DNA of 64,000 nt from Pagrus major (GCF_040436345.1 NC_133230.1:21524197-21588196), one strand, 5' to 3'. Positions 26,363 to 62,100 are shown, counted from the stretch's first letter. Numbers and translations are program-made. The notes: generated from the sequence alone by a model not told the origin.

Positions 26363-29300
26363 CCCTCTCTCACACACATACACACTCTTAAACCTCTCCT
26401 TATGATTTTCAATCCTTGCAGAACAAACCGGTGAATCGTGCCATCTTCGCTTTCCCACACTGGATGATGAAGTGGACACATACCTTCCACTCTGCCAAGC
26501 AACAACTCAATTATTTTAAGTGGAGGTAAGAGAAGAGTCTACAAGTGTTGAGGACATTTATTTCCCCTTTCTTAGTTCATAAACACTCCCTACTTTCCAC
26601 AAGCGTGGACGCAGCCAGTAGTGGATTTAGTTTCTGCCAGGAGGGAGAGCTCCTCTCCAGCATGCCTTGGCCAGTAGTGGTGGGTCTGTGCGAGCAGGCT
26701 GGTACCCGCTGACCCCTGCCCTCTCATTAGTGGGACGTGGAGCTGTGGAGTACCGTGCTCCCCAGGTCATGTTACATATGGCTTGCAGTCTGCTGCGCCG
26801 CATTAAATGTCAGCTTTGAAACCATCTGAAAGATCAGAGGTCAGTGTTTTTAATAAGGCCAGAGTTCTGGGGGAGTTCCCTCTTCTTTCTTTCTCTTTTT
26901 GTTTTATTACTGCAAGTTTTACATTGCATGTTTTAAATTGTGGACAAAATCATCCACTACTATTTAGATATAAGGATGTCCTGATTTTCACACCAAAAGG
27001 AGGCAGTAAGATGGTAAAATTCAACAGCAAACTGTACCCAGTCCCAATGTGAAATGTACTACGAGTCTTCTGTGAGGGGACAATTGTGCTCCTTTCCTGT
27101 CTAATTTATAGGCACAATACAAAGGTGGAATTTGGAGTTTTTCTCTGGCCCCCTCCCCGTGAGACCCACGGACCAAGGGCTCCTGCCGCGAATGGGATAT
27201 TGTTCTGGGCTCCAACAAAGCTGTTTTCACCCTCTTCAATATTACAGGAGGAGTTACCTGATACCTAACAATCAGCTAATCCACTGCCCATGGCGACGAG
27301 GTCACCTGTGCACAGGTAACTTTATCCCGTTGCCTGCCTCTCCCTCCCTTTCCCGCTATAGTCTCTCCCATTTTTTTTCTCCTCTCTCTCTCGGTGCCTC
27401 AACAGTGAGCACAGACAAACAGCCTCTGTTTATTTAGGTCATCAGTTAGATCATATATAACTCCTCCAGCCAGGATCCGCTGAGAGGACAACTCCTATAA
27501 TCCACCACAGACACGCTGTGAATAAAATCAAATCCCCCGCTGTTCGTCCATTTGTCAAACTTTGTCTCCATCTTATCTCTGCCTCGCTGGTTTGGTCGGG
27601 TGCCCGCTGAGCGAACAAGTCTTGGGTGGAAATTCATGAATTTGAGGAGAATCCCCTCAAGCCGTGAGAGGAGTTCAGGCTCTCAGTGTCTGTGAGTGAC
27701 AGCGCCTCACATTCATTCTTCCACATGTTGAAGAAGTAAGGGCACACTGGGAGGGGGTTGCTCGGCCTTCGCTCAGGGGGAAAAGGCCGTTGGATTGGAC
27801 TTAGCTGTGGGGAGCTGCAGACCCCCCACCCAAAAGGAGCTTTACCTCTGGAAATCTCATTGCTGTTTATTTGAATTACAGGGGCTGAGATGAGAAAAGG
27901 AGGGCTAATGAACTCCAGGTTGCCAGGCATGTGCAAACGATCACTGCAGGTTTGCAGAGAGCAGCACCAGGTTCGCTGGATTACTGCATGCCACTTTCAC
28001 CCTCACAGTTTGGCTACATAGGACTCTTAAATGTTGGGAAGACATATGCTTTTTGTCTGGCACACACTTACATTCATTACACACACATGTTGTGCCTCTA
28101 AAAGTGAACATGTCTTAATTTTATCATCTTGAAGCTAGAAAGAATTTTTAAAATATCAGTTTTATGTTTTTATAAATATAAACTTTTATTGCAGTATGGA
28201 GATTTAGAAAAATACATTCACATAATTTCAGATAACAAACATATAATTCAAACTAAGATAAAAAAAAAACAAAAACAAAAACAAATGACTATCAGTTCTG
28301 CTATTTGCCCACGACTCATTTTTGGTATATGACATTAAAGCACTGAGAATACTTTCAATGAAGTGTCCATTCAAATTGATGGGATTGTGTCATGAATCCT
28401 GACGAAGTAAAGAGTTCACTCGTATGAAGACATGTGATGCACTGATAGATGTGTGTGGTGAGAGTTGGCTGTGAGGCTGAAATGTGCTATTAAAGTCATG
28501 TATGACAGCGAGGAATTAGGCTCCTGTTGTGAAACGCACCGGACACACTTGACAAATGGGCTCCACATTCTCTTGTCTTTTCCCTCGACTGACACCCAGC
28601 AAATGTGCCGGTGACGGCAGCGGCGGTAAATCTCTGAAACTGCAATGTCACTGCCTGCACACCGAGGCGAAAGCTGCGACCGGGCTTTACTTTCAGTGTT
28701 ATTCACAAAACAAAGGTAAAAGGCACTAGTGTCCAAAACATTATGAGGCCATGCAAAGAGAAATTATGACAATCCCTTTATAGAAAAATATCATTCATGA
28801 TTACTGACATTTGGAGACACATCATAATGAAACAGGATATAGTAAAGCATCATCACATCTAGTTAACATACAATGAGTTGCAGCATTATAAACAACATAT
28901 GATGGACAACATGTGAGGCCGACAACGTGACCTCTCGGTCATCATTCATGTCTCGGTCTCACAGGTTGATGATGAGGCTTGAAACTTGAGTCATCACTGA
29001 AATAGTGTGCATTTGTTGAGGTGTGTCACATATGACAAACCCTCCAACATGAAGGCTGTTTCAAACATTGTAATGTCGTTATGGTAGTGCAAATGCCAGA
29101 ACAGATCGATGCCATTGTGTATTTTAAGTAGCAGGAAGGCACATTCGTCTTAACTCTAGTCCCTTTTTCGACACTCCTAGATCATTTGGTGTGATATAAA
29201 GCACAAAAGCAGGGTTTTGCAGTGACTTGAGAGGCATTCAGAGAATTTAAAGTGATTACTGAAGGACACTTTTTCCTAAAACAGCAGCTTTGTGTGTTAA

Positions 29301-29629
29301 GCGACCTACTCTCCGTATGTGTGTTAGCTGTCGCTCTTTAACCGACCATTTTCATAGAGGCTGTCTCCCTCTTCCCCCTACTGAATGACCTTTTTGGTTT
29401 GACCCAGATGACGCATTTAGTTTTGGAGGAACATCCTGGTCACATGACTCGAGGCATTCCAGCACCTGCTCCCACGGATCAAATCCGCTCAACAGGAAGT
29501 AGCAGGTGTTGTCTATAAAAATGCACATTTAAACACGGCTCCGACTCACACAGCGACTTCTTCTGTGAGCCTGTAACAGTCGTAACGTTCCTTCTAACGA
29601 ACGGGGCTTTTAAAAACATGTCATAGACT

Positions 29630-29635
29630 TTTATT
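29630..29635 (-). terminator. possible six4 polyadenylation signal
   Basis: AATAAA on the minus strand about 220 bp downstream of the six4 stop codon. Position is plausible, but it is supported by motif alone. Confidence 0.3.
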
Positions 29636-29851
29636 TAGTTTAAAGATAAACTGATAATGCCCACCCACAGGGCTCCTCTCTGACTAGAGTGCATTGTAAA
29701 AGTCAAATGAACTACAAATAATTTAACATTTAAAGGAAATGAATGGTAAAAAAAAACCACACGCACACACACGCACACTAAAGTAAAAAGATTCACCATA
29801 TCGCTGCTTTGGGGCGGACATGAGTGCTTCTGCGAGGAGGGAGGTTTGAGG

Positions 29852-30453
29852 TTAAAGGTCAGCCATGTCCTCCTCCATCTGCACTGTCTGTAGTTTGGCT
29901 AGCTCCTTCCCCTCCACGGCCTCCATCTCCCCACACATCACCCGCACCATCTCGTTCACACCCCCTGAGCCCACCTTGTTCTGTGAAAGGTTCATGTAGT
30001 TGTTGTTCATGCTGGAGCCCATCAGGTGTGAGGGCCCCCGGGCCACCTCGTGGCCCCCAAGATACTCTGTGGGCTGGAGGTGGTGGTTGCTGGGGTCCGT
30101 TTGTGCCATCAGGGGCGTGCTGACGGTGAGGGTGGTGTAAACCTCTGGCTCAGGGCTGGACGAGCTGATGGCGGAGACCTCGGTGGTCGAGGCGGGACCT
30201 TGGCTGGAGGGGACCTCTTCTGAGCTGGGGGTGGTGTAGCTGAGCTGACCACTGGGGTCCAGGTGGAGCCCGTGGTGATAGGAGGAGTAGACACCTCCCT
30301 CCAGAGGCTCCTTCTTGATGGACGGCTGGCCAGCATTGCTCATGTTGTAGAGGACTGTGCTGTGGTGCAGGGACGTCATGGTCAGCTTGTCATGCTGCTG
30401 GAAGGAGTCGTCACTGGAAGAAGTCACTGCTACATTGTTCAGAGGCAGGGTAC
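29852..30453 (-). CDS. six4b: six4 coding exon 3
   Basis: 602 nt. The acceptor CACCACAG ends at 30454. It starts with [16 protein letters not shown] after the split Gly codon and includes a KKEPLEGG motif that looks like a sumoylation consensus (IKKE). It ends in the conserved acidic C-terminus and TAA at 29854-29852. Confidence 0.93.
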
Positions 30454-33055
30454 CTGTGGTGACACAACAATGGATCAATCAATACAGTATCTACACCTCT
30501 ACTAGTCTGAGGAGGTCCCATTCCTCCCCTTCTCATTCCTTACACTATTATATGTTTCATGTTCAGCAGGCCTTGGCCCAAAAGTTGCTGTTGTGTGTCT
30601 CACACACTCTGTGCTCTTTAAGTTCAACCCTGCGGTGCCCCAGAGAACGAGCGTAAAAGCCTGCCAGGACTCAACAGCAAGCTGCAATTTTCTGTTTTTC
30701 CTTATTATTCATCCCAGTGTAGATTCTCTGCTTCATGTCAAACTAAGTGCTGCAGTGGCTGATTCCCTGTTAGTGCGTTTCATGGCCTCTGATTGTCTGA
30801 AACATATTTCCCCTCCTCCCTGCTCTGCACATCAAGAGCGCAATGATGATGAGTGATGGTGACTTCAGAACTTGTTTTTATTCATCTCTGGGGTTTTCAA
30901 AGGACCACCTCTTCTATGTGTGTGTGCATGTGTGTGTGGCCCTTCCCTGTTTCCTCTGCTCTGTGTTATGTGTAGTATCAGCCATTTGGGCTACGGCCCA
31001 AACACAGACAAGCCAAGAATGAAGCAGCTCAGATATATTGGGTTGACGTAGTAGAGACCTGTTGACAAACCACGGACACGTAGCACTGCACTGGAACATT
31101 TAGAGGGCAAAGGGCACCACAGATTGAGAGTGACATATGAGAATAAAACATGTATAGTTTGTTATAATAGTGGAGTAGATTATGTCTGGAGATTGGTTAT
31201 CCTAATACACTGATATATCTTAATTAAGTCTGTCCCTGCTCTTCAGTGCAGCTCCATAACAAACTTTAATGAATCAACTTGACTGCTTAAAGGCAGAATC
31301 AGCAGGATTTGTGGTTGCAGTTTGTAAACGAAACATTCAAAATAGCTCCTCCATTTTCGTAGCTCCCTTTTGGATTCATCCTTACGATCTGGCACCTGAT
31401 TGCTACATCCCATTCCTCACACTCTGTTATTGGCTGGGGGACACACACCCACTGCCCAAAGGTGGATATCCAGAAACATCCAGAACACAGCAAAATAAGA
31501 AAATACAGGCAGAGCACCACACACTTGTAGTGGGTGATTAAGAGGGATTCTTTTTGCTTAGGTCTATACTTTGTTTTCACTCATTTTGCCTTTAAAAAGG
31601 GGGGAAACATGCAATGAATGCCTCTAAATCTCCATTACTATACAATATTGGCCAAGCCTTGATAAGATTGGTTTAAATGATCTGAACCAACCTTGTGTGA
31701 TTGCTGAGGAAGATGAGGCAGAGGAGAGCTGCAGTGGAGGAAGACCCACATCGCTGTTGAGTAATGAGCTGCCATCACTGTCGGGGACTCCACTCGGTAC
31801 CTGGACCAGGCTATAGCCACCCAGCTGCAGCGCACCTGACGGGGAGCTGAACGTGAGCACAGAGGAGCCCCCGTTCTGGGCAGCCATGGTGTGAACCCCC
31901 TCCAGCTTCACCTCCGCTCCGTTCACACAGCCTGCGTAGGAGGTGTAGTGCAGGGCCGAGTCCTCAGCAGAACTGCCCAGTCCCTTCTCATGACCTGTCT
32001 GCATCTGCATGTCCACTCCTGACCCCCCGAGCAGCACCCCTCCAGACGACCTAAGAGGGTTGAACGCCAGGGGCTGGATGCCCAGATTGAGCCCGTTGAA
32101 GAGGATGTTTCCAGGTGTGTGGAGGTAAGACGAGCCACCATTGTGAAACACGGTGGAGGAGGTGTTACTGGTCACAAGGCTGCCATTGTAGAGACCGCCA
32201 CTGCTGGATCCAGGGGGCAGCTTGATGTCCCCGATCTGCTGGATGACCACCCCACTGTCCATAGGCCCTGTCTGAATGGGAAGGGCCCCATGGGTGATCA
32301 CCCCATCTGAGGAGTTAGAGAGGGGCCGAGGGGACAACTCCTCCTGGCCTTTGCTGGACTCATCCTCTGTGCTGTGGTTTCCATCAGATTCACTGTGGAA
32401 AAAGACAGAATAAATGACAAATGAAACAAAAAATATACATATTTTGTAGTGAATTATTGTATTAGGTGACTTTAAGAGAAATTAAACAAAATATGAAAAA
32501 TGAATATCCCTAATATAAATATAAAGTAGTTCTTGCCCATTTTTACACTTTTTTTGGCAAAAAAGACACTTTACAGCACTTTTACAATATGATTTCAAGA
32601 AAAAAATACAAATGTATTTATTGGTTTTATTTCCATTCCGCCCACATCTCTCCTGTAGTGAAGACAGAGCAGACAGTCACATTTGCTGCTGTGTTATTAC
32701 ACAGCTTTGAAGAGCAGGCTGTGTTTGTGACTGTGCAGCCCTCTCTTACCTCATGGAGAGCTGCACTGACAACAACCGACCAACGTCAACAACCGTGCAA
32801 CCATTTGCCGCAATAAATTCTGGCGTGACAAAGTGCCAGCGCTGGTGGCGTGACAAAACAAATGGCTGAAAGTATTTGTTTGAATTTCTTACCCCCAATT
32901 TAACACGCTGTCGGAATTCAAACTCCCTGTTTTTTGTTTTGTTTTTCTTTTCATGAAGTCTTTAAAACGATATAGACGTGGCTCATACTGTTTATTTATA
33001 AGCTGCTCTTTTTTTTTTTTTTTTTTTTAAGATTGATTCAAACAGCTGCAGCCTC

Positions 33056-33091
<36 letters not shown>

Positions 33092-33260
33092 AAAACGTCT
33101 CACCCCCCACTTCCAGGAAAGAATAAAGGCAAAGATACTACTTGATACAAAATATGAGACAATTTGTTCAAAATGTCAAAATATCTTCAACTTTTAAAAG
33201 TTGTTCTCTGAATCATTTTAGTTGCGACTTCAATGCAGTCTATAGTAAGAAGTGTGTGCG

Positions 33261-33313
<53 letters not shown>

Positions 33314-34825
33314 GCTAGAGAGAGAGAGAGGGGTCACCTCCACCAGGTGTGCGTCAGCTTTGTTCACAGAGAGAGAAACATGAAAGAAGCTTCACTTCTG
33401 TCTGTTTGTGCAGGATTATGAAATGAAACGCACGAGCTGATGGAGGCTCTGAGGTCCTTTTTGGTCTGAGAGGGAAGGGAAAAAAAAGTGATAATGAAAA
33501 TGATTTATGTGCTGGCCTAGGGGACACGTGCGCGCGCTCGTGTGTGTGTGTGTCCGTGCACCACACGGCACAAGGAGATAAGAAGAAATTAAAGTAACTT
33601 TTCAAGTCACCTTGTTAATTGTTTCATCAAAGTCACCAGCTCCTCGCGTCTGACAGTCAAACCACTGTATGTGTGCGTGTGTGTGTGTGTGGGACCTACT
33701 ATGTTATTTTGTTGCTTATGGTTTCCATGCCCCTTAGCACCAACGCACTTGAAACCCGATCTGAATGGCAACCGCTTCATATTTCAAAACATTAAAAGCG
33801 TGCTCCAAACCCTTTTACGCGTACTTTCTTTTGTTTCTTAATCACCTACAGTTGATGATTTACATTGTCAAGTGAGTCCGACGGGAGTTTATGAAAAACA
33901 CTGAGTATTGTCAGTCACTGAGTGTTATAAACTGCAGGCGCCCTTCCTCGTAATAAGCTTCCAAATACTTTGTTAAAATTAGCCCGGGTCTATCTTAACG
34001 CGCCTTTTACGCACAGGAATATTCTAACAATTTAATTAATAAGACTTCTTTAATTGAAATAGTCTGCGCCTTGTTCTTTTTCTTGCCTCACCTTTTTGAT
34101 TGTGCCTCGGACGGGTTTCTGTCTCTCTGTCTCCTGTTTTTGAACCAGTTGCTGACCTGGGTCAAGGAGAGTCCTGTAATCTTGGCGAGATTTCTTTTCT
34201 CGGCAGGAGACGGGTACCGATTCTGGTTATACAGATCCTTCAGTGCGTTCCGGGACCTCTCCTTGAAACAATACACAGTCTCCTCGCCGTCCCAGATAGT
34301 CCTGGGGAGAGGGTACTTTCTGCGGATCCTGTACTTGTCCACGGCGCCCAGGGGTCTCCCCCGCGCCTTCTCCGCCTCGGTGTACCGGGCCTTGTACCAC
34401 AGATCTTGCAGAAAGGTGTGGTTGGACGTACTGAAGCTGTGGTTCTCCAAAATACTGTACAGCTCCTGGTACCTCGCCTGGTGGAAAGCAACGAGGGCTT
34501 GGGCTTTCAGGATGCTTTCGTTGCCGCGGAGCAGGTCACTCTGTGGCAGGGACCACAGGAACCTGGCCAGCCGGTCCACATTGCCTCCCTGCTGCAAAGC
34601 CTCGCAGACACAAGCCACTTGCTCCGGGGAGAAAGCCAGAGAGGAAGCGGCGCTCACCAGCAGCTCCGTGCGCACCGCGTCCGTGTTGGGAGTCGTGCGC
34701 TCCATGGACAACTCCGCCGCGTCCAGCGCCACAAGCTTGATGCACTCCCGCGTATCCACCTCCTTCACATTTTCCCTCTTGATGTCATTTGCTGTTGTGA
34801 CTTCTCCGGCAGAAGAAGAAGACAT
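29852..34825 (-). CDS. six4b: SIX4 homeobox transcription factor (complete, 3 exons)
   Basis: Encodes a SIX-family nuclear transcription factor that works redundantly with SIX1 and binds MEF3/ARE-type sites with EYA cofactors. Exons 34825-34092, 32392-31692 and 30453-29852 join in phase (734+701+602 = 2037 nt, 678 residues plus stop). The N-terminal 63 residues are acidic and SIX4-like. The SIX domain starts near residue 64 ([19 protein letters not shown]) and the homeodomain covers about 180-239, with [10 protein letters not shown] at 227-236. The rest is a long Ser/Gly-rich trans-activation region ending [17 protein letters not shown], which closely resembles the human SIX4 tail. Human SIX4 is longer (781 residues); the difference is in the low-complexity C-terminal half. 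The start ATG at 34825 is followed by MSSSSAGEV. six1 lies downstream in the same orientation, and mnat1 is divergent 1.74 kb away. The 'b' paralogue label is tentative. Confidence 0.95.
30454..31691 (-). other. six4 intron 2 (1.2 kb)
   Basis: Phase-1 intron. A 314 bp inverted-repeat element (31286-31599) occupies its upstream part, close to the donor. The rest is unique non-coding sequence. Confidence 0.88.
31286..31599. mobile_element. 314 bp MITE-like element in six4 intron 2
   Basis: The left end CTTAAAGGCAGAATCAG is matched by the reverse complement of the right end, CTTTTTAAAGGCAAAATGAG, over about 17 bp with a few differences. The interior is non-coding. It is intronic and does not touch the splice sites (nearest about 90 bp). 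Confidence 0.55.
31692..32392 (-). CDS. six4b: six4 coding exon 2
   Basis: 701 nt. The acceptor TTTTCCACAG ends at 32393, and the first T completes AGT (Ser). The exon opens with [17 protein letters not shown] and continues into Ser/Gly/Leu-rich activation-domain sequence. The donor follows CAAG at 31692, with GTTGGT beginning at 31691; the +3 to +6 bases are weaker than in the other introns. Confidence 0.92.
33009..33028. repeat. poly-T run (20 nt)
   Basis: Twenty consecutive T on the plus strand within six4 intron 1, that is poly-A in the transcript sense. Confidence 0.9.
33061..33089. repeat. CA microsatellite
   Basis: About 14 CA units in six4 intron 1. Confidence 0.93.
33252..33330. 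repeat. compound GT/GA microsatellite
   Basis: A GT run with GC variants (33252-33292) changes to a GA run (33292-33330) with one interruption, in six4 intron 1. Confidence 0.94.
34092..34825 (-). CDS. six4b: six4 coding exon 1
   Basis: 734 nt coding for residues 1-244 and two bases of the next codon, so it holds the SIX domain and homeodomain. The donor is AAAAG|GTGAGG with GT at 34091-34090. The antisense of this exon is open for nearly 300 codons, but that is a composition shadow. Confidence 0.95.
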
Positions 34826-57588
<22,763 letters not shown>

Positions 57589-57920
57589 GTACAAACTTAT
57601 TACACACTCATGTTCACATGTTCGCTGTAGCCAGGGACGGGGCTATACACTGAGTTTTAATTTCACTTTGAGATGAGACAATTTGTCAAGTTTAATGAGA
57701 GAAGAATAAACAATGACGGGTCCATAATTTCTTCCTGGGAAAGAACTGCATAATGTGGTGCCAAGTAGGCTAGAGAGAAAACAGACAAGTTCTTAGACTG
57801 TTGAGAATAATAAGTCATACAAAGTAAATAAGCAGCTGTTGAGTTGCATTGAAATTTTACTGAAAGAAAAGCTGTTAGGTAAAAGTTCAGCCAACACGCA
57901 ACGCACTGATTTACAATAGT

Positions 57921-58497
57921 AGTTAGTAATGGAATGAAAGGAAGTACATTTACTCAAGTACTCTACTTAAGTACAAGTTTTTGAGGTACTTCCAGTTTTT
58001 ACAACTTTACACTTCACTATATCTCCGAGGCAGATAGTCTACTTTATTTAACAGGCTGTTTTTCCAAGCTCATGAAAAGATTTCTTTTTAGATTTATGTG
58101 GTTCTCACAGGACAGCGTTGCTACAGACATATGATGAACTTATAAATGCAATCCTGTAGATAAAATTACCTAACAGTATATAAAGTAGATAAAACTACCC
58201 AACAGTATATAAAGTAGTTAAATTAAGCTTGACCTTAAACATCTACAGCAGTAAAGTGCAATATACACATTAATGCAGCAGTAATATTAAACCTTAAACA
58301 TCAGATATAACAGTAAAACACTGACAGGGACATTTTTCCTGCATTATGAGTTTACATTTAACTGGTTATACCTACATGCTTTTACTTAAGTACGTTTTTG
58401 ATTACAGGACTTTTACTTGTAGTGGAGTATTTTCACAGTGTGGTATTAATAGTCTTATTTAAGGAAGGGATCTAAATTTTTCTTCCACTACTGATGG
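57921..58497 (+). repeat. ACTTAAGTA-type dispersed repeat, near full length
   Basis: The left end has TTTACTCAAGTACTCTACTT and the right end TTCTTCCACTACTG. The interior has an exact tandem echo of AACAGTATATAAAGTAG (twice near 58172-58216). About 577 bp, the most complete copy in the window, in mnat1 intron 7. Confidence 0.7.
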
Positions 58498-58879
58498 TAG
58501 TTAATTAAGATTAATTAATTTAAAAATATACCAACCGAATACCAAATTTATAAGTCTTTCCAGGGACCGTCCTATCAATTTACAGTTCTTTTCTAGGAAA
58601 GTATAGGAAACATTGGGATGGGTAAAATAAAGTGGAAAGTGTGATTACCTTTAATCGTGGAGTTTTGTAATTCTCCACAAAGCTACAGTGGTGTTTTGTA
58701 AAGGTTTTGATGTAGGGTTAGAAAACTGCTGGAAAGTCTGTCTGCTTGGGAAGCCTGGCTCGTCTCACTTGACTCTCCTCTGATTAACTGAGAGAGAGAA
58801 AGCAAATGAGGAGGAGGAGGAAGGCTGAGAGAGAGGGAGAGGGAGTAACAACCATCACCCTGCCACAAGCCGCCACAGT

Positions 58880-59160
58880 GCCTCTGCAGGAGCGTCCATT
58901 AACACACACAGGAAGTGCTTTCCCCGACGGCCCCTTTGGGCCAATCAATCCACGACGCCATTGGTCCAGTCCTCGCCGAATGTAAGCGATCCATCAGACA
59001 GCCCAGCGCCCAGCCATCTGCACTGCAGCTAGCTGGCACTAAAGCCTGCCCACACACTGAGAACGGCCCGCTTTTATTGGGTGACAGGAGCAAAACGGGG
59101 TCATATTCTTTTTGGGCGAGCTCATTGACTTTCAGCACTGCCTCAGCCTGACAGTAACCT
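58880..59160. promoter_or_regulatory. candidate conserved non-coding element in mnat1 intron 7
   Basis: Unique sequence of balanced composition with GGGCCAATCAATCC, CATTGGTCCAG and TTTTATTGGGTG: several CCAAT or PBX/HOX-like motifs in 280 bp. No repeat or coding signal. The enhancer call is inference. Confidence 0.25.
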
Positions 59161-62100
59161 TCAGTTGGCTGAGATGTGTTTGGACATAATGTCAGCATGT
59201 TTAGGACAAGGGATTTCTAGTTTATTCTTCTTTTTTCTTCAGACAAAAGTTGCTATTGAGTTTTGTTGCACAATCACTTTTCCCTAATTACCTGGAAAAT
59301 CACCTACTTAAGTTGAAACATTCTCCTTAAAGGATTGTGGGAGAGTTTAAGCAGAATAACTGGTACTTATTTACATTATGTATTCAGTGAAGTGCTGAGG
59401 TCCTACTTCTTTTGGCCAGGCTGATCAATATGCAGATGAAACACATCTCACAATTTTTGCCGCATGCTGGAGCTCAGAGGAGGGAGGAAGAGGAGGGGAG
59501 AGGGGGGGCCCGGTGTCAGCAGTTCAGGGGTCCAGGAGGACCGATGCTGGAGAGGAAGGGCTCTGCCACAGAGATAAATGAGGTTCAGTTCAGTGAGGAA
59601 CACCAGTCCCACTGGTGCAGGCCGCAGGCAGCGACACAGACAGGCCCCTTCAGACAAACCACAACTCCCAAGATGCAACGTGCTGTTAAGTAAAAGCAAG
59701 GAATAGTGCTGACACTTCTGCGCAGTTGGCAGTTTGTGATTCAGCTTAAGTTTGAGGTTTTGTGCATGCATGCAGGCTCAGATACACATACGCATGCATA
59801 CAGACGGTGTCCCTTAAACCTGCTGTACATTTTGTGTCATACACACTCACACTCACCCTCGTTATTGCAGTCCCAGCATTCTGGCCACAATGGAACATGT
59901 GTGATGTGGTAAATATCACAAGTGTGTGTGCAATGGGGAGAGAATGCAGACAGCATTGAGAGGGTGAAAAGTGAGTCCCCAGGTGTAGACACTGGACTAC
60001 AGCCCTGGGTCTATGACCTGTGAAGGGAATATGCCTGAACGTGTGAGGAGATATGGATGTGCCTGAGTGTGGATGAGGTGAAAGGGGCTGCGAGGGGGCA
60101 GGTACTTATTTTAAAACAGGGCTGTTTGTCTTGGTCAAGGCCCACGGTGACAGCAGCACCATTGGTGATTTGTCTTGGACACAGCCATCAAGTGAGACTG
60201 GAGAGTTGAGCTCACACACCCCCTCCCTGGTGGCCCCCGGGGGCCTCTGGGGCTGGTCTCTTGCACAGGATGTCCAGTTAACACAGGACTGACTGGAGCC
60301 GTGCTTTTTTATTTCAACTCAGTCTTTTGCTTGTTTGCCGCTCTCCTTCTCCCTCTGTCTCTGTCTCTGTCTTTTTCGCCTTGTCCCTTTGCCCCCCAAA
60401 AAACCGCAGGAGTGCTGCACGGCTGCCAGGAAAAAGAAGGGCCACGCCTCTTTTACTGTCTCTGCCTCTCTGTCAGCTGTACCTGAATAAATATGGGCTG
60501 AGCTGAGCGCTTATATTAAAGACAGCTGCCTCAATACTGGAGCAGAGTAAAGGCTGCATGTTCAGGCAACAGGGGCCTCCAAGAAGTGCCCATTCAGCTT
60601 CCACCTCAACATCTATCGCCCCCTTCACACACACATACATAACTGAATGCTCCTCCCCTGATGTGCATAGGTGCGTATGATTTGCCACAGAGGATAAGAC
60701 CCCGACTGTGTGAAGTTTCTATAATAGCAGTATAGAGCTGTCCATCTCATTGACTGGCACATACCCAGAACCATGCGTGAGCCGTAAGAATTATGAGTTT
60801 GACTACGAATGTAACATTACAGCCTGTGCTCCAAATGTCCTGCCATGGCTCCTTGCTTTTATGTTGAACAGTAAAAGCCTTTAATAAACAAAATCAAAGT
60901 AGAAGTAAATACTGCTTTGGAGGCACAAACAGAAACATATGATGTTTACGTTGACATGGCTGCGATATGAATCCCAGCACACAGAGAACGAAGCGGTAGC
61001 TGTTTTAACTCCTGCCTCCTGACGCCGTCCCTGCGCCTGTTGATGGACATAACCTGAATGGAAGCAATTGCATACATATAAACGCACAGCACCAATGAAG
61101 AAGTCATGCATTGTAGTCAAACGGGTCTGTGTTAAAGCACACGCTGAAGACCTAAAAGACAAATAGATGTTCTATTTTTGTTTTTGTATGTGTGTTAAGA
61201 TGAGCATCTTGGTTTGAATTTGTTTTCTACAAGAATGCTTTTTAAGCTCTGGCTGCGTAGGCGATGAAAGACTGACTGGGATGTTGGACAAGGACAAATC
61301 ATACGGGGGGAAAAATAGGGGAAAGAGAAATTGGCTGCGGAGCGTCGAAAAATTCGACTAAAACCTCAAGTGCTGACAATGAAAGCTAGCCAGAACAGTT
61401 GTTTGTGTTGGCACCGGTCGCCCCGAAATTAGCCCATCTCTCTCTGACAGGGGTTGCTCAATGCTCTCCGCCAAATGCCAGTGTGTATAATATTATGAAG
61501 TTTTGCCTCCTCCCCCACTCTGCATTGCTTTCTATAATTGGTGGAAAAAGTGAGGTTTTCTGCTGGGAGCGCTTGTCAAGCATCATCTTTTGTCGGCGGG
61601 GTGAAGGGGAGCAGCTGAATGAGCATGAGTGTTTAGTCTGGAGCTCGTCTCCTGGGGATGCACTTCTCTGCACGAGGAAGTAGTCCCAGAGCACTTTCTC
61701 TCACCAAACAGACAACTAGTAACTAGCTAAAGGGTTAAATAGTGATGGGTAGTTAACTGTGACCTTCAAAACACAAAGCACACCCATTTGTTTTCATCCC
61801 CTGGATACCGCCCCAAAGTATTCATGTAAAGTTGCTCTTTTTATGGACATGTACATACACATAGTCACACAGAAGTAATACATAAATCACTTGTGCGCAC
61901 ACACACACACATACGTACTAGCTACGTGTACTTAAAGGACGCCTGCTCACTGTTCTGGTTGGGAGCCAGGGGTTAATGGGTCTTTGAGTGATGCTCTCCT
62001 CCTGCCGGTGTTCTTCAGCTTTGCGAGCATCCCTTGGCGTCTGCGTGTTTATATGAATGGAGTGTGTATCTGTTTGTTTGTTTGTGTGTTGGCTTATACT

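Larger units (their letters stand above)
22400..29851. other. six1-six4 intergenic region
   Basis: 7.5 kb without recognisable exons. It holds the long CT and GT/CT microsatellites (24490-24538, 26123-26362) and stretches with clustered TAAT homeodomain cores (for example 24720-25030). It also includes the six4 3' UTR on the right edge. Confidence 0.75.
32393..34091 (-). other. six4 intron 1 (1.7 kb)
   Basis: Phase-2 intron at the same place relative to the homeodomain as the six1 intron, which supports common descent. It contains a 20-nt poly-T run, a CA microsatellite and a compound GT/GA microsatellite (33009-33330), and no coding sequence that I recognise. Confidence 0.9.

Noticed and set aside
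26125..26505. Open frames through GT, CT and GA repeats (also near 836, 7360, 33250 and 52270)
   Set aside because: They encode only dipeptide repeats from microsatellites, open on both strands; no splice or conservation support.
58915..59198. Overlapping open frames of 78 and 99 codons on both strands in mnat1 intron 7
   Set aside because: Both strands are open because of GC-rich unique sequence. Neither product resembles the missing MAT1 C-terminus or another known protein.
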